Shown: piece after piece, positions 1 through 9,447 of the stretch
How the letters are laid out: the number at the start of each line of letters is the position of its first letter
Position numbering within the stretch: the first letter of the stretch is position 1
The notes under the pieces: generated by a model
What the model was told of the DNA's origin: nothing
Seen by the model: only the letters and a program-made list of their open reading frames with translations
Database searches by the model: none
Made by a program: the position numbers and the translations under genes
Assembly (NCBI RefSeq): GCF_005877905.1
Contig: NZ_SWDV01000031.1
Location: forward strand, 50,507-114,506
Direction: 5' to 3'
Origin: Pseudomonas nicosulfuronedens
Lineage (GTDB): Bacteria > Pseudomonadota > Gammaproteobacteria > Pseudomonadales > Pseudomonadaceae
Length of the DNA stretch: 64,000 nucleotides

Positions 1-1989
1 CGCGCGCCGCAACTGCCGATCTTCGCCCTCGGCGAGCAGATGACCATTGAGAACGCACCGGCCGAGTCCATGGCCGACCTGCACCAGCTGCGCGGCATTC
101 TCTACCTGTTCGAGGACACCGTGCCGTTCCTTGCGCGCCAGGTCAGCCGCGCCGCGCGCAAGTACCTGGAAGGCCTGCTGCCGCCGTTCTTCAGGGCGCT
201 GGTGGAGCACACTGCGCAGTCCAACTATTCCTGGCACACACCGGGCCACGGGGGCGGCGTGGCCTATCGCAAGAGCCCGGTGGGGCAGGCTTTCCACCAG
301 TTCTTCGGGGAGAACACCCTGCGTTCCGACCTCTCCGTCTCGGTACCCGAGCTGGGCTCGCTGCTCGACCACACCGGCCCGCTGGCCGAGGCGGAGGCCC
401 GCGCAGCGCGTAATTTCGGCGCCGACCATACCTTCTTCGTGATCAACGGCACCTCCACGGCGAACAAGATCGTCTGGCACTCCATGGTCTGCCGCGATGA
501 CCTGGTGCTGGTGGATCGCAACTGCCACAAGTCGATCCTCCATTCGATCATCATGACCGGTGCCATCCCGCTGTACCTGACACCGGAGCGCAACGAGCTG
601 GGCATCATCGGGCCGATCCCGCTGTCGGAATTCAGCCGCGAATCCATTGCCGCGAAGATCGAGGCCAGCCCGCTGGCGCGCGGCCGAGAGCCCAAGGTGC
701 GGCTGGCGGTGGTGACCAACTCTACCTACGACGGCCTCTGCTACAACGCGCAGCTGATCAAGCAGGCCCTGGGCGACAGCGTCGAGGTGCTGCATTTCGA
801 CGAAGCTTGGTATGCCTATGCGGCTTTCCATGAGTTCTACGCCGGACGCTACGGCATGGGCACCAGTCGCGACGACAGCGGCCCGCTGGTATTCACCACC
901 CACTCCACGCACAAGATGCTCGCGGCTTTCAGCCAGGCCTCGATGATCCACGTGCAGGATGCCGGCGCGCGGCGTTTCGAGCAGGCGCGCTTCAACGAAG
1001 CCTTCATGATGCACATCTCCACTTCGCCGCAGTACGGCATCATTGCCTCGCTGGATGTGGCCTCGGCGATGATGGAAGGCCCGGCGGGGCGCTCGCTGAT
1101 CCAGGAAACCTTCGACGAAGCCCTGAGCTTCCGCCGTGCCCTGGCCAACGTGCAGCAGAACCTCGCCGAGGATGATTGGTGGTTCTGCGTCTGGCAGCCG
1201 CCGGGCGTCGAGGGCACCGATGAGGTGAAGACCCGCGACTGGGTGCTGGAGCCCAACGCCGACTGGCATGGCTTCGGTGACGCGGTGGAAGACTACGTGC
1301 TGCTCGACCCGATCAAGGTGACCCTGGCCACGCCGGGCCTCACCGCCGGCGGGCGCCTGGACTCCCGCGGGATCCCCGCCGCAGTGGTCAGCCGCTTCCT
1401 CTGGGAACGCGGGCTGGTGGTGGAGAAGACCGGGCTGTACTCCTTCCTTGTCCTGTTCTCCATGGGCGTGACGAAGGGCAAATGGAGCACCCTGGTCACC
1501 GAGTTGCTGGAGTTCAAGCGCAGCTACGATGCCAACCAGCCGCTGGCGGACGCGCTGCCCAGCGTCGCACAGGCAGGCGGCGCGCGATACGCGGGCATGG
1601 GTCTGCGCGACCTGTGCGACGAGTTGCATCGCTGCTACCGCGACCACGCCACGGCCAAGGCGATGAAGCGCATGTACACGGTGCTGCCGGAAATCGCCAT
1701 GCGCCCGGCGGATGCCTACGCGCAGCTGGTGCGCGGCGAGGTGGAGGCGGTGCCTATCGATCGGTTGGAAGGGCGTATCGCGGCGGTGATGCTGGTGCCA
1801 TATCCGCCAGGAATTCCGCTGATCATGCCAGGTGAGCGGTTCACCGAATCCACCCGCTCCATACTGGATTACCTGGCCTTCGCCCAGAGTTTCGAGCGCA
1901 ACTTCCCAGGTTTCGACTCGGACGTCCATGGTCTGCAAGTGCGCGAGGTAGACGGTGAGCGGCGTTATACCGTGGAGTGCTGCAGGTGA
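1..1989 (+). CDS. ldcA: PLP-dependent lysine/arginine/ornithine decarboxylase, 5' truncated by window edge
   Basis: The frame is open from base 1, so the true start lies upstream; about 660 residues are visible against roughly 750 for the full enzyme, so only the N-terminal wing domain is mostly missing. The protein aligns from memory along its whole length with E. coli LdcI/CadA: TPGH motif, NGTSTANK, DRNCHKS, NSTYDG and the PLP-binding STHK with the lysine codon at 913-915. The C-terminal domain ends in the family signature PYPPGIPLIMPGE. The enzyme decarboxylates lysine (or a related basic amino acid) to its polyamine in the cytosol. The antiporter at 4475 is its expected transport partner. 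In P. aeruginosa the ldcAB pair is ArgR-controlled; the promoter is outside this window. Substrate assignment between lysine and arginine is inferred from synteny. Confidence 0.9.
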   Translation, partial: RAPQLPIFALGEQMTIENAPAESMADLHQLRGILYLFEDTVPFLARQVSRAARKYLEGLLPPFFRALVEHTAQSNYSWHTPGHGGGVAYRKSPVGQAFHQFFGENTLRSDLSVSVPELGSLLDHTGPLAEAEARAARNFGADHTFFVINGTSTANKIVWHSMVCRDDLVLVDRNCHKSILHSIIMTGAIPLYLTPERNELGIIGPIPLSEFSRESIAAKIEASPLARGREPKVRLAVVTNSTYDGLCYNAQLIKQALGDSVEVLHFDEAWYAYAAFHEFYAGRYGMGTSRDDSGPLVFTTHSTHKMLAAFSQASMIHVQDAGARRFEQARFNEAFMMHISTSPQYGIIASLDVASAMMEGPAGRSLIQETFDEALSFRRALANVQQNLAEDDWWFCVWQPPGVEGTDEVKTRDWVLEPNADWHGFGDAVEDYVLLDPIKVTLATPGLTAGGRLDSRGIPAAVVSRFLWERGLVVEKTGLYSFLVLFSMGVTKGKWSTLVTELLEFKRSYDANQPLADALPSVAQAGGARYAGMGLRDLCDELHRCYRDHATAKAMKRMYTVLPEIAMRPADAYAQLVRGEVEAVPIDRLEGRIAAVMLVPYPPGIPLIMPGERFTESTRSILDYLAFAQSFERNFPGFDSDVHGLQVREVDGERRYTVECCR

Positions 1990-2013
1990 CCGTCCGGCTC
2001 CTGACAGAAGTGA

Positions 2014-2029
2014 CATACAACCTTGTATG
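2014..2029. promoter_or_regulatory. 7-bp perfect inverted repeat, possible operator
   Basis: CATACAA, a 2-base spacer and TTGTATG form a perfect dyad 25 bases after the ldcA stop and 67 bases before the GGDEF-EAL gene. There is no T-tract, so it is not a terminator. It lies in the promoter region of the downstream gene and could bind a dimeric regulator. No regulator is assigned. Confidence 0.35.
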
Positions 2030-2095
2030 AAAACTGGAACTATCCTTGTGCGCATCGGTAAAGGGAGAACTTGAGGAAAAAGGGAGGTTTCCCCT

Positions 2096-4282
2096 ATGCG
2101 CTGTCCCGTGACGTTGCCGAACGAAAGTGAGCGTTTGAGCGCGCTCTCCGACTATGGATTCGACGACGAAAACCTGCTGCCGAGCCTGGACCCGGTGGTG
2201 CAGATTGCCGTGCGCATGTTTGGCATGCCGGTCGCTGCGGTGAACATGATCGGCAGTGACCACGTGTTCTTCGCGGCCGCCACCGGCATCGGCGAAGTGG
2301 ACATGGGGCGCGACGTATCCTTCTGCGCCCATGCCATCGCCCAGGACGGCGTGATGGTGGTGGGCGACGCCAGCCGCGACGAGCGCTTCCACGACAACCC
2401 CCTGGTGACCTCGCCCAATGGCGTGCGCTTCTATGCCGGCGTTCCCCTGCTCTCGGTGGAGGGCCAGCCGCTGGGCGCGTTGTGCATCATCGATAGCCAG
2501 CCCCACGAGGATTTTTCCAGCGACGACTGCGAGCGCTTGAAGGAGCTGGCGCGGATGGCTTCCGATCGCCTGGAGCTGCGGCGTATCGAGGTCGCCTCGG
2601 CGCGCACTCGGCCGCTGTTCGAGGAGTACGCCGGTACGTCGCCGACGCCGGTCGTGTGGTTCGATTGCTGGGGTGAGATCGGCGCCTGGAACGAGGCTGC
2701 CGCCAACCTGTTCGGCTACGAGCTTGCCGAGGGCAGTGGGCAGGCTTTTGAACTGCTGTTGCCCGAGCGCAGCCGCCAGTCCTTCCGCAGTCTGATCAGC
2801 GGGGCCAGCGATGCCACCTCCCTGGACGGCATGGCCGTACCGGGAGAAATCGCCGGCTTGCGCAAGGATGGCTCGGAACTGTCCCTCGGCCTGACCCTGT
2901 TCAGCTGGTCGGAGCGGGGCAAGCTCAAGTTCGAGGCGGTGCTCAAGGATCTCACCGCCCGCCACCTGGAAGAGGAAGCGCTGCGCCAGTTGGCCAGCGT
3001 CGACGTGCTCACCGGCCTGGCCAATCGCGGTCAGTTCTACCGGCGCACCGAGGAGGTGCTGGTGCAGTCCCGGCCGGCGACGGTGCTGATGATCGACCTG
3101 GACGGTTTCAAGGACGTCAACGACTCCCTGGGTCATGCGGTGGGCGATGGCATCCTGCGGCAGGTGGCCGAACGACTGGACCGGCTGGCCACGGCGGAGG
3201 CCACGGTCGCGCGGATCGGCGGCGACGAATTCGCCATCCTCGAGCCCAATCTGCTCTCGCCGGAGCATGCCATGCGCCTGGCTCAGGCTGTGATCGCCAG
3301 TATCGCCGAGCCCATCGTCATTGAGGCACACGAAGTGCGGGTAGCTGCCAGCTGCGGGGTGGCGCTGGCGCCTCTGCATGCCCAGGAAGCGCTGGAGCTG
3401 GTCGGCGACGCCGACCTGGCCCTGTTCAAGGCGAAGATCAGCGGGCGCAGCCACGCCTTCGTGTTCGTTCCGGCACTGAAGATGGAAGCGGCGGCGCGGC
3501 ACCTCTATGGCATGGAACTGCACCGAGCCGTGGCCAACGGTGAGTTCCTGCTCTTCTACCAGCCGCAGGTGAGCCTGCGCGATGGCTCGCTTCGCGGCGC
3601 CGAGGCGTTGATTCGCTGGCAGCATCCGCAGCGTGGCCTGCTGTCACCGGCGGCTTTCCTGCCATCGCTGGAGGGCGGACCGCTGGCGGCCATCGTCGGG
3701 GCCTGGATACTCGATGAAGCCTGCGCCCAGGCTGCCTACTGGCGCCGCAACGGTGCGCCCGACCTGCGCATGGGGGTGAACCTGTTCGGCGCGCAGTTCC
3801 GCATGGGCAACCTGGTCACCCAGGTGCTCGAAGCGTTGGAGCGGCATGGCCTGCCGGCGGAGGCGCTGGAGCTGGAGATCACCGAGAACATCGTGCTCAA
3901 CCACGACGACAGCGTGCTCAGCACCCTGCAGAGCCTGCGTTCCTATGGTGTGGGCATCGCCTTCGACGATTTCGGAACCGGCTATGCCTCCCTCAGCCTG
4001 CTCAAGACCTACCCGCTGAGCCGCATCAAGATCGATCGCACCTTCGTCAACGGCATGCTGGAGACCCAGCAGGATCTCTCGGTGATCCGCGCGATCCTCG
4101 ACATGGCGCGCAGCTTCGATCTGGAGACCATCGCCGAGGGCATTGAAACGACTGCCCAGCGCGATCGCCTGCGCGCTGAGCGCTGCACCGAAGGACAGGG
4201 GTACCTGTTTGCCAAGCCGATGCCGTCACTGTTGTTCGAGCAGCTCTACGGTATCGGCGCGCGTCAGGTCGGCTCTGCCTGA
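2096..4282 (+). CDS. GAF-PAS-GGDEF-EAL cyclic-di-GMP turnover protein
   Basis: 728 residues. Order: GAF-type sensor (about 20-165), PAS (about 175-300), GGDEF (about 305-465) and EAL (about 480-720). The GGDEF active-site motif is intact at residue 375 (RIGGDEF). The EAL motif starts at residue 503 (EALIRW), and the metal/catalytic motifs ELEITEN, FDDFGTGYASL and KIDRTFV are all present, so both diguanylate cyclase and phosphodiesterase activity are possible. The RxxD inhibitory site normally five residues before GGDEF is absent. No membrane segment or signal peptide is seen, so sensing is probably cytosolic. An AGGGAGGT ribosome site precedes ATG. The gene separates ldcA from its antiporter, which are adjacent in P. 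aeruginosa as I recall, suggesting a later insertion. Confidence 0.95.
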   Translation: MRCPVTLPNESERLSALSDYGFDDENLLPSLDPVVQIAVRMFGMPVAAVNMIGSDHVFFAAATGIGEVDMGRDVSFCAHAIAQDGVMVVGDASRDERFHDNPLVTSPNGVRFYAGVPLLSVEGQPLGALCIIDSQPHEDFSSDDCERLKELARMASDRLELRRIEVASARTRPLFEEYAGTSPTPVVWFDCWGEIGAWNEAAANLFGYELAEGSGQAFELLLPERSRQSFRSLISGASDATSLDGMAVPGEIAGLRKDGSELSLGLTLFSWSERGKLKFEAVLKDLTARHLEEEALRQLASVDVLTGLANRGQFYRRTEEVLVQSRPATVLMIDLDGFKDVNDSLGHAVGDGILRQVAERLDRLATAEATVARIGGDEFAILEPNLLSPEHAMRLAQAVIASIAEPIVIEAHEVRVAASCGVALAPLHAQEALELVGDADLALFKAKISGRSHAFVFVPALKMEAAARHLYGMELHRAVANGEFLLFYQPQVSLRDGSLRGAEALIRWQHPQRGLLSPAAFLPSLEGGPLAAIVGAWILDEACAQAAYWRRNGAPDLRMGVNLFGAQFRMGNLVTQVLEALERHGLPAEALELEITENIVLNHDDSVLSTLQSLRSYGVGIAFDDFGTGYASLSLLKTYPLSRIKIDRTFVNGMLETQQDLSVIRAILDMARSFDLETIAEGIETTAQRDRLRAERCTEGQGYLFAKPMPSLLFEQLYGIGARQVGSA

Positions 4283-4474
4283 TTCCACGGTTTTTCTGCA
4301 GCGGCATTGACCGTGCAGGGCGAAATCGCTCGAAACGGGCAGTGTCGTCCTGCAAAACGGTTTCCTCCTTTGCCCGGCGCTGTCTACCCTGTAGGACAGA
4401 TCGCCGCTCTGCGTCTTCTCCAGGGGCAGGGCGATAAAACGAAAATACGGATCGCGGGCTTCTAAGGAGCGCAG

Positions 4475-5818
4475 ATGGCGGAAGCGAAAAAGGGCAGCAT
4501 GGGGTTCTGGAGCTGCACTGCGCTGGTGGTCGGCAACATGGTCGGGTCAGGGGTGTTCCTGTTGCCGTCGAGCCTGGCGGCGTTTGGCGGGCTCAGCCTG
4601 TTCGGTTGGCTGGTGTCGAGCACCGGGGCGGTGATCCTGGCCTTCACTTTCGCCCGGCTGTCGCGGCTCAATCCCGGTGCCGGCGGACCTTACGCCTATA
4701 CCCGCGACGGTTTCGGCAGCTTTGCCGGTTATCTCTGCGCCTGGACCTACTGGAAAGCCGCCTGGATCGGCAACGCCGCCATCGCCGTCACGCTGGTGGG
4801 CTATCTGCGGGTGTTCATTCCGGCCCTGGCCGACCCGCTGCTGATGGTCGCCACGGCCATTGGCGCCATCTGGTTGTGCACCCTGATCAACCTGCGTGGC
4901 ATCACCGCCTTCGCCGTGGTGCAGAACTGCCTCACTGCGCTCAAGCTGATTCCGTTGCTGCTGGTGGGTATTCTCGGCTGGTTCCACTTCAACCCCGACT
5001 ACCTGACTATCCCGGCGCCCAGCGAGCTGCCGAACATGGGCTATGCCCAGGCGATCGCCACCACGGCGGCGCTGACGCTGTGGTCGTTCATCGGCCTGGA
5101 ATCGGCCACCGTGCCGGCGGACGACGTGCGGGACCCGAAGAAGACCATCCCCCGCGCCACGCTGTTCGGCACCCTGGCAGCGGCTTCCGTGTACATCCTG
5201 TCGATCACCGCCGTGCAGGGCCTGATGCCGCCGGAAGTGCTGGCCAAGTCCACCTCGCCGTTCGCCGATGCCGCGCGCATCCTGCTGGGCAACTGGGGCT
5301 ACTACCTGGTCGCCGGCGGTGCGGTGATCGCTTGCCTGGGCGCGCTCAATGGCTGGGTGCTGCTGCAGGGACAGATTCCGGTGGCGCCGGCCCGTGACGG
5401 GTTGTTCCCCGAGTCCCTGGGCAAGCTCAACAAGAATGGCGCGCCGGCCAATGGCCTGCTGTCCTCCGGGCTGCTGGTGACGGCGCTGGTGATGGTCGAC
5501 GGCCACGGCGAGTTGGTGGAGGTGTTCAACGTCATCATCCTGCTCGGCACCATGACCGGCGTCGTGCCCTATGCCTTCTGTACCGCCGCGCTGCTGCAAC
5601 TGCTGGCCACCAAGCCGGAGTCCTTCTCGCCACGCTCGCGGCCGCAGGTGCTGGCGATCGGTTGCCTGGGCTTCCTCTATTCGCTGTGGGCGTTGTATGG
5701 CACCGGCGAGCAGGCGATCTTCTGGGGCTTCCTGGTGTTCATGGCGGGTATCCCGATGTACACCTGGCGCCAGTACCGCAACCGTGCACAGGGGCTGCCG
5801 ATGGCCGCTGGCGACTGA
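4475..5818 (+). CDS. ldcB: APC-superfamily basic amino acid/polyamine antiporter (AdiC/CadB/PotE type)
   Basis: 447 residues with about 12 hydrophobic segments, matching the AdiC/CadB family in length and motifs: GNMVGSGVFLLP at the N terminus, the GGPYAY motif in TM2, WSFIGLESATVPA in TM6 and a DGLFP loop in the second half. It should exchange external lysine (or arginine) for the internal decarboxylation product, working with the decarboxylase at 1-1989. An AAGGAG ribosome site lies six bases before ATG. The 192-base gap from the GGDEF-EAL gene may hold its own promoter. The name ldcB follows the P. aeruginosa pair; substrate is inferred. Confidence 0.88.
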   Translation: MAEAKKGSMGFWSCTALVVGNMVGSGVFLLPSSLAAFGGLSLFGWLVSSTGAVILAFTFARLSRLNPGAGGPYAYTRDGFGSFAGYLCAWTYWKAAWIGNAAIAVTLVGYLRVFIPALADPLLMVATAIGAIWLCTLINLRGITAFAVVQNCLTALKLIPLLLVGILGWFHFNPDYLTIPAPSELPNMGYAQAIATTAALTLWSFIGLESATVPADDVRDPKKTIPRATLFGTLAAASVYILSITAVQGLMPPEVLAKSTSPFADAARILLGNWGYYLVAGGAVIACLGALNGWVLLQGQIPVAPARDGLFPESLGKLNKNGAPANGLLSSGLLVTALVMVDGHGELVEVFNVIILLGTMTGVVPYAFCTAALLQLLATKPESFSPRSRPQVLAIGCLGFLYSLWALYGTGEQAIFWGFLVFMAGIPMYTWRQYRNRAQGLPMAAGD

Positions 5819-5917
5819 TTGTCGCGGCGGCCACCTTCTTGCCAGATCAAGCAGTTGGTGAGCGTATTGCGAGCGGATTCACGCCTGATGCCGTGGCCTG
5901 TGTCACAGACCATGGCA

Positions 5918-5945
5918 TCGACTTTTGGTCTTGCCTTGTTATAGT
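5918..5945 (+). promoter_or_regulatory. Candidate sigma-70 promoter for the dienoyl-CoA isomerase gene
   Basis: TCGACT (four of six matches to the -35 consensus), a 16-base spacer and TATAGT (a strong -10) end 112 bases before the GTG start at 6057. A short palindrome, CTGTG-T-CACAG, sits about 15 bases upstream of the -35. Confidence 0.45.
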
Positions 5946-6056
5946 GGCGCGATGCCAAAAATCTGTATGCGGCACCCATAAGAACTGTTGGCCCGGGCTC
6001 CAGCGGCAGCGCGCCGCACCCAGACGAGAAGCAGGGCATTCCCGAGGACATCTCCC

Positions 6057-6869
6057 GTGACCGAATACAAAGCCTTCCGCGTTGAACTGGCGGACAAGAT
6101 CGCCCATGTGCAGATCAACCGTCCGGAAAAGCTCAACGCCATGAACGCCGATTTCTGGAAGGAAATCATCGATATCTTCCAGTGGGCCGATGAAACGGAT
6201 GAAGTCCGTGTCGTCGTCCTCAGTGGCGCCGGCAAGCACTTCTCCGCCGGCATCGACCTCGCCCTGCTGGCCCAGGCCGCCAGCCACCTGGGCAAGGACG
6301 TAGGTCGCAACGCCCGCGCGCTGCGCAAGACCATCCTGCAACTGCAGGGCTCCTTCAACGCCGTGGACCGCTGCAGCAAGCCAGTGCTTGCGGCGATCCA
6401 GGGTTACTGCATCGGCGGCGGCATCGACCTGATCTCCGCTTGCGACATGCGTTACTGCAGCGCGGATGCGCAGTTCTCCATCAAGGAAATCGACATGGGC
6501 ATGGCGGCCGATGTCGGCACCCTGCAACGCCTGCCGCGCCTGATTGGCGATGGCATCATGCGTGAGCTGGCCTACACCGGGCGTAACGTCAATGCCGAGG
6601 AGGCCCAGCGCATTGGCCTGGTCAACAGCGTCTACGCCGACCATGCCGCGCTGTTCGATGGGGTGATGGAACTGGCCCGGCAGATCGCTGCCAAGTCGCC
6701 AATCGCCATTCGCGGCACCAAGGAAATGATTGGCTATGCCCGCGACCACCGTGTCGAGGACGGCCTGGAATACATCGCCACCTGGAACGCCGCCATGCTG
6801 CAGTCCGCTGACCTGCAGGCCGCCATGATGGCGCACATGAGCAAGAAGACCCCCGAGTTCGCCGATTGA
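6057..6869 (+). CDS. Crotonase-family delta3,5-delta2,4-dienoyl-CoA isomerase
   Basis: 270 residues. The GTG start at 6057 is chosen because GAGGA lies eight bases upstream and the protein then begins directly with the crotonase fold; an upstream ATG at 5988 would add a low-complexity basic tail. The three acidic residues that define dienoyl-CoA isomerases are present: D124 (GGGIDL), E144 (KEIDMG) and D152 (AADVGTLQRLP). This matches mammalian ECH1 rather than plain enoyl-CoA hydratase. It shifts a conjugated 3,5-dienoyl-CoA to 2,4-dienoyl-CoA during beta-oxidation of unsaturated fatty acids. It corresponds by position to PAO1 PA1821. Confidence 0.88.
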   Translation: MTEYKAFRVELADKIAHVQINRPEKLNAMNADFWKEIIDIFQWADETDEVRVVVLSGAGKHFSAGIDLALLAQAASHLGKDVGRNARALRKTILQLQGSFNAVDRCSKPVLAAIQGYCIGGGIDLISACDMRYCSADAQFSIKEIDMGMAADVGTLQRLPRLIGDGIMRELAYTGRNVNAEEAQRIGLVNSVYADHAALFDGVMELARQIAAKSPIAIRGTKEMIGYARDHRVEDGLEYIATWNAAMLQSADLQAAMMAHMSKKTPEFAD

Positions 6870-6911
6870 TGTCCGTTCACTCTTCTTGCGCGCAGGAGGC
6901 GCACTAGGCCG

Positions 6912-8585
6912 ATGGTTACTGGAGCCACGTCCCTCAGTCTGGTCCGCGACGAGCTGTTCGCCACGATGGAGGAGGCCGAGCAGAATCTCGAGCACTTCAT
7001 CGCCGAGCGCCAGAACGGCAGCCTGCTGCAACATTCCGTTGATTGCCTGAGCCAGATCCGCGGCACGCTCAATCTCATCGAGCTGGCCGGCGCTGAATTG
7101 CTGGCGCAGGAAGCGCTGGACCTGGCCACCGACATTCCGACCGGGGTCAGTGAAGACCGCGACGGCCAGCTGGCTGCGCTCGGCAACGCGCTCTACGTGC
7201 TGCGCCGCTACCTGGAAAACCTCGAGGCACACCGCCAGGAAATCCCCGAGCTTCTGCTGCCGGCGATCAACGACGTGCGCCAGGCCGCTGGCCAGCCCGC
7301 GCTGCCCGAGAGCTTCTTCTTCAGCGCGCGTCTGGACCTGCCGCGCCCGCTGCGCGCCGTCACCGCGCCACAGGTGGACGACCCGGCCCGCGAAGTCCGC
7401 CGCCTGCGGCAGATGTACCAGGTCGGCCTGGTGGGTTTGATCCGGGAACAGAATCTCTATCCCAGCCTCAAGCTCATGGGCCGTGCGCTGGGCAAGCTCG
7501 ACGTATTGCTGGGCAGTGCCGCGCGCACTCGCCTGTGCTGGGTCGGTGCAGGCGCGCTGGAGTCGCTGGTGGACGCGCAGATGCTGCCGCGCAAGACGCG
7601 CAAGCTGGTGTTTTCGCGTCTGGATCGCGAGCTCAAGCAACTGATCGTCAACCCGCAGTACGAAGCGCCGCGGCAATTGCTCAAGGAGCTCCTGTATCTC
7701 ACCACGCTGGCTGATACCAGCGGTGTGCGCGCCACCGAGCTGCGCCAGGTGTTCGGCCTGGCGCCGCTGCCGTTTACCGATCACCTGCTCGAGGACGAGT
7801 CGCAGCGCCTGTCCGGCCCTGGCCAATCGGTGATGCGCTCGCTATCGGTGGCAATCCGCGAGGAACTCACCGCCGTGAAGGACCAGCTCGACCTGATCGA
7901 GCGCGGCGTGTCCCAGGCCGATGCGCTGGGCATTCTGCACGCCCAGCTGGGCAAGCTGGCCAAGACCCTGGGCATGGTTGGCCTGAACTCTGCCGCCACT
8001 TCGCTGCAGCACCAGCATGGCGTGGTCGCCGGCTGGGTCTCCAGGGGAACGGTGGACGACCCTGCTGCGCTGAACTCCCTGGCCGATGCGTTGCTGTATG
8101 TCGAGAGCATGGTCGGCAATCTGGAGCGGGGCGAGCGCATGAGCACGCGTCCGACGCCGATGGGGGAGGACGACTCCTTCGCTGTGCACCAGCTCGCCGA
8201 GGCGCGCATCGTGGTGATCGACGAGGCCCAGGCGGGCCTGGCGCTGGCCAAGCGCGCGATTACCGCGTACCTGGAATCCAATGGCGACAAACTGCACCTG
8301 GCCAACGTCCCGGTCAGCCTGCAAGCGGTGCGTGGTGGCTTGTGGTTCCTCGGTCAGGAGCGCGCGGCATTGCTCGTGGGCGCCTGTGCCGATTACATTC
8401 AGGGGCAGATGATCGAGACGACCCAGATGCCGTCCGAGCAGATGCTGGAGACCCTGGCGGATGCACTGACCGGCCTGGAGTACTACCTGGAGGGTGGAGC
8501 CATGATGCGGCCTGAAGGCCAACCCGACGTCCTGGACGTCGCCAGCGAGAGCGTCAAGGCCCTGGGCCTGACGGTGGCAGCCTGA
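6912..8585 (+). CDS. fimL: FimL, type IV pilus/twitching regulator upstream of cAMP signalling
   Basis: 557 residues, the expected FimL length, starting [16 protein letters not shown]. FimL resembles the N-terminal Hpt-type region of ChpA but lacks phosphotransfer histidines, which fits the helical, histidine-motif-free sequence here. In P. aeruginosa it promotes twitching and intracellular cAMP, hence Vfr activity, acting with the Chp/FimV polar complex. It lies 42 bases after the dienoyl-CoA isomerase gene and its TGA overlaps the ATG of nudC, so the three are probably cotranscribed. The assignment rests on recognised sequence and on the PA1821-fimL-nudC order. Confidence 0.9.
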   Translation: MVTGATSLSLVRDELFATMEEAEQNLEHFIAERQNGSLLQHSVDCLSQIRGTLNLIELAGAELLAQEALDLATDIPTGVSEDRDGQLAALGNALYVLRRYLENLEAHRQEIPELLLPAINDVRQAAGQPALPESFFFSARLDLPRPLRAVTAPQVDDPAREVRRLRQMYQVGLVGLIREQNLYPSLKLMGRALGKLDVLLGSAARTRLCWVGAGALESLVDAQMLPRKTRKLVFSRLDRELKQLIVNPQYEAPRQLLKELLYLTTLADTSGVRATELRQVFGLAPLPFTDHLLEDESQRLSGPGQSVMRSLSVAIREELTAVKDQLDLIERGVSQADALGILHAQLGKLAKTLGMVGLNSAATSLQHQHGVVAGWVSRGTVDDPAALNSLADALLYVESMVGNLERGERMSTRPTPMGEDDSFAVHQLAEARIVVIDEAQAGLALAKRAITAYLESNGDKLHLANVPVSLQAVRGGLWFLGQERAALLVGACADYIQGQMIETTQMPSEQMLETLADALTGLEYYLEGGAMMRPEGQPDVLDVASESVKALGLTVAA

Positions 8586-9424
8586 TGCGTACCGGGCGCT
8601 GGGAGTCCTCGATGTTCGAGGTCGCGGCGAACGGCGGCTGGGCGCTCGCCCACTGCCAGCAGCAGTTCCTCGCCGACAGCAACGGTGTGCTGTTTCCCCG
8701 TGACTGGCTCAAGCGCCAGGACCTCTCGGTGCTGTCCGAGCATGCCGTCGGCCAGTTCGACGGCGAGCCGGTGTACCTGCTGGAAATCGACCGTACCGAT
8801 CCGCTGGAGGGCGCCAGCTGGATCGGCCTGCGCCAGTTCATGATGCAGGCCGAGGAAGACATCTTTGCCATGCTCGGCTTCGCCAGCCAGATCGGTATCT
8901 GGTGGCGGCAGAACCGCTTCTGCGGCAGCTGCGGCCAGCCCAGCCAGCGCCTGCCTCGCGACCGCGCCATGCACTGCGAGAGCTGTGGCATCCAGCGCTA
9001 CCCGTTGCTGTCGCCGAGCATGATCGTGCTGGTGACCCGTGGCGATGAAGTGCTGCTGGCGCGTTCGCCGCGCTTCGTGCCGGGGATGTACAGCACCCTG
9101 GCCGGCTTCGTCGAGCCGGGCGAGTCGGTGGAGCACTGTGTCGCGCGCGAAGTGCGCGAAGAGGTGGGCGTGGAGATCGGCAATATCCGCTACATGGGCA
9201 GCCAGCCCTGGCCGTTCCCGCATTCGCTGATGTTCGGCTACCACGCCGAGTACGTCAGCGGCGAGATCGTCATGCAGCCGGACGAGATCGAGGATGCCCG
9301 CTGGTTCCACGTCGACGAGCTGCCGCGCCTGCCGGCCGAGCGCTCCATCGCCCGCTACCTGATCGAGGTCTACCTGGCGCGCCGCGCCGGTCGTCCCGAT
9401 CCTGTCCTGCCCGGCGGCGCCTGA
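8585..9424 (+). CDS. nudC: NADH pyrophosphatase / RNA deNADding hydrolase NudC
   Basis: 279 residues. A four-cysteine zinc knuckle (C113, C116, C131, C134) is followed by the Nudix box from about G174 ([12 protein letters not shown] then REVREEVG) and the NudC signature SQPWPFPHS. It hydrolyses NAD(H) and removes NAD caps from RNA 5' ends in the cytosol. The start shares one base with the fimL stop, indicating translational coupling. The full catalytic REVREE core is present. Confidence 0.96.
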   Translation: MRTGRWESSMFEVAANGGWALAHCQQQFLADSNGVLFPRDWLKRQDLSVLSEHAVGQFDGEPVYLLEIDRTDPLEGASWIGLRQFMMQAEEDIFAMLGFASQIGIWWRQNRFCGSCGQPSQRLPRDRAMHCESCGIQRYPLLSPSMIVLVTRGDEVLLARSPRFVPGMYSTLAGFVEPGESVEHCVAREVREEVGVEIGNIRYMGSQPWPFPHSLMFGYHAEYVSGEIVMQPDEIEDARWFHVDELPRLPAERSIARYLIEVYLARRAGRPDPVLPGGA

Positions 9425-9447
9425 ATCCAGGCGCCGCAACGGCCGCC

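Noticed and set aside
1841..3625. 594-residue minus-strand frame opposite the GGDEF-EAL gene
   Set aside because: No recognisable domain; the plus strand holds intact GGDEF and EAL motifs over the same DNA.
5895..5912. CTGTG-T-CACAG palindrome considered as a CRP/Vfr site
   Set aside because: The half-sites have a 1-base rather than 6-base spacer, so it does not fit the CRP/Vfr geometry.
5847..7826. 659-residue minus-strand frame across the isomerase and fimL
   Set aside because: It spans two recognisable plus-strand genes, and its translation is compositionally biased with no motif.
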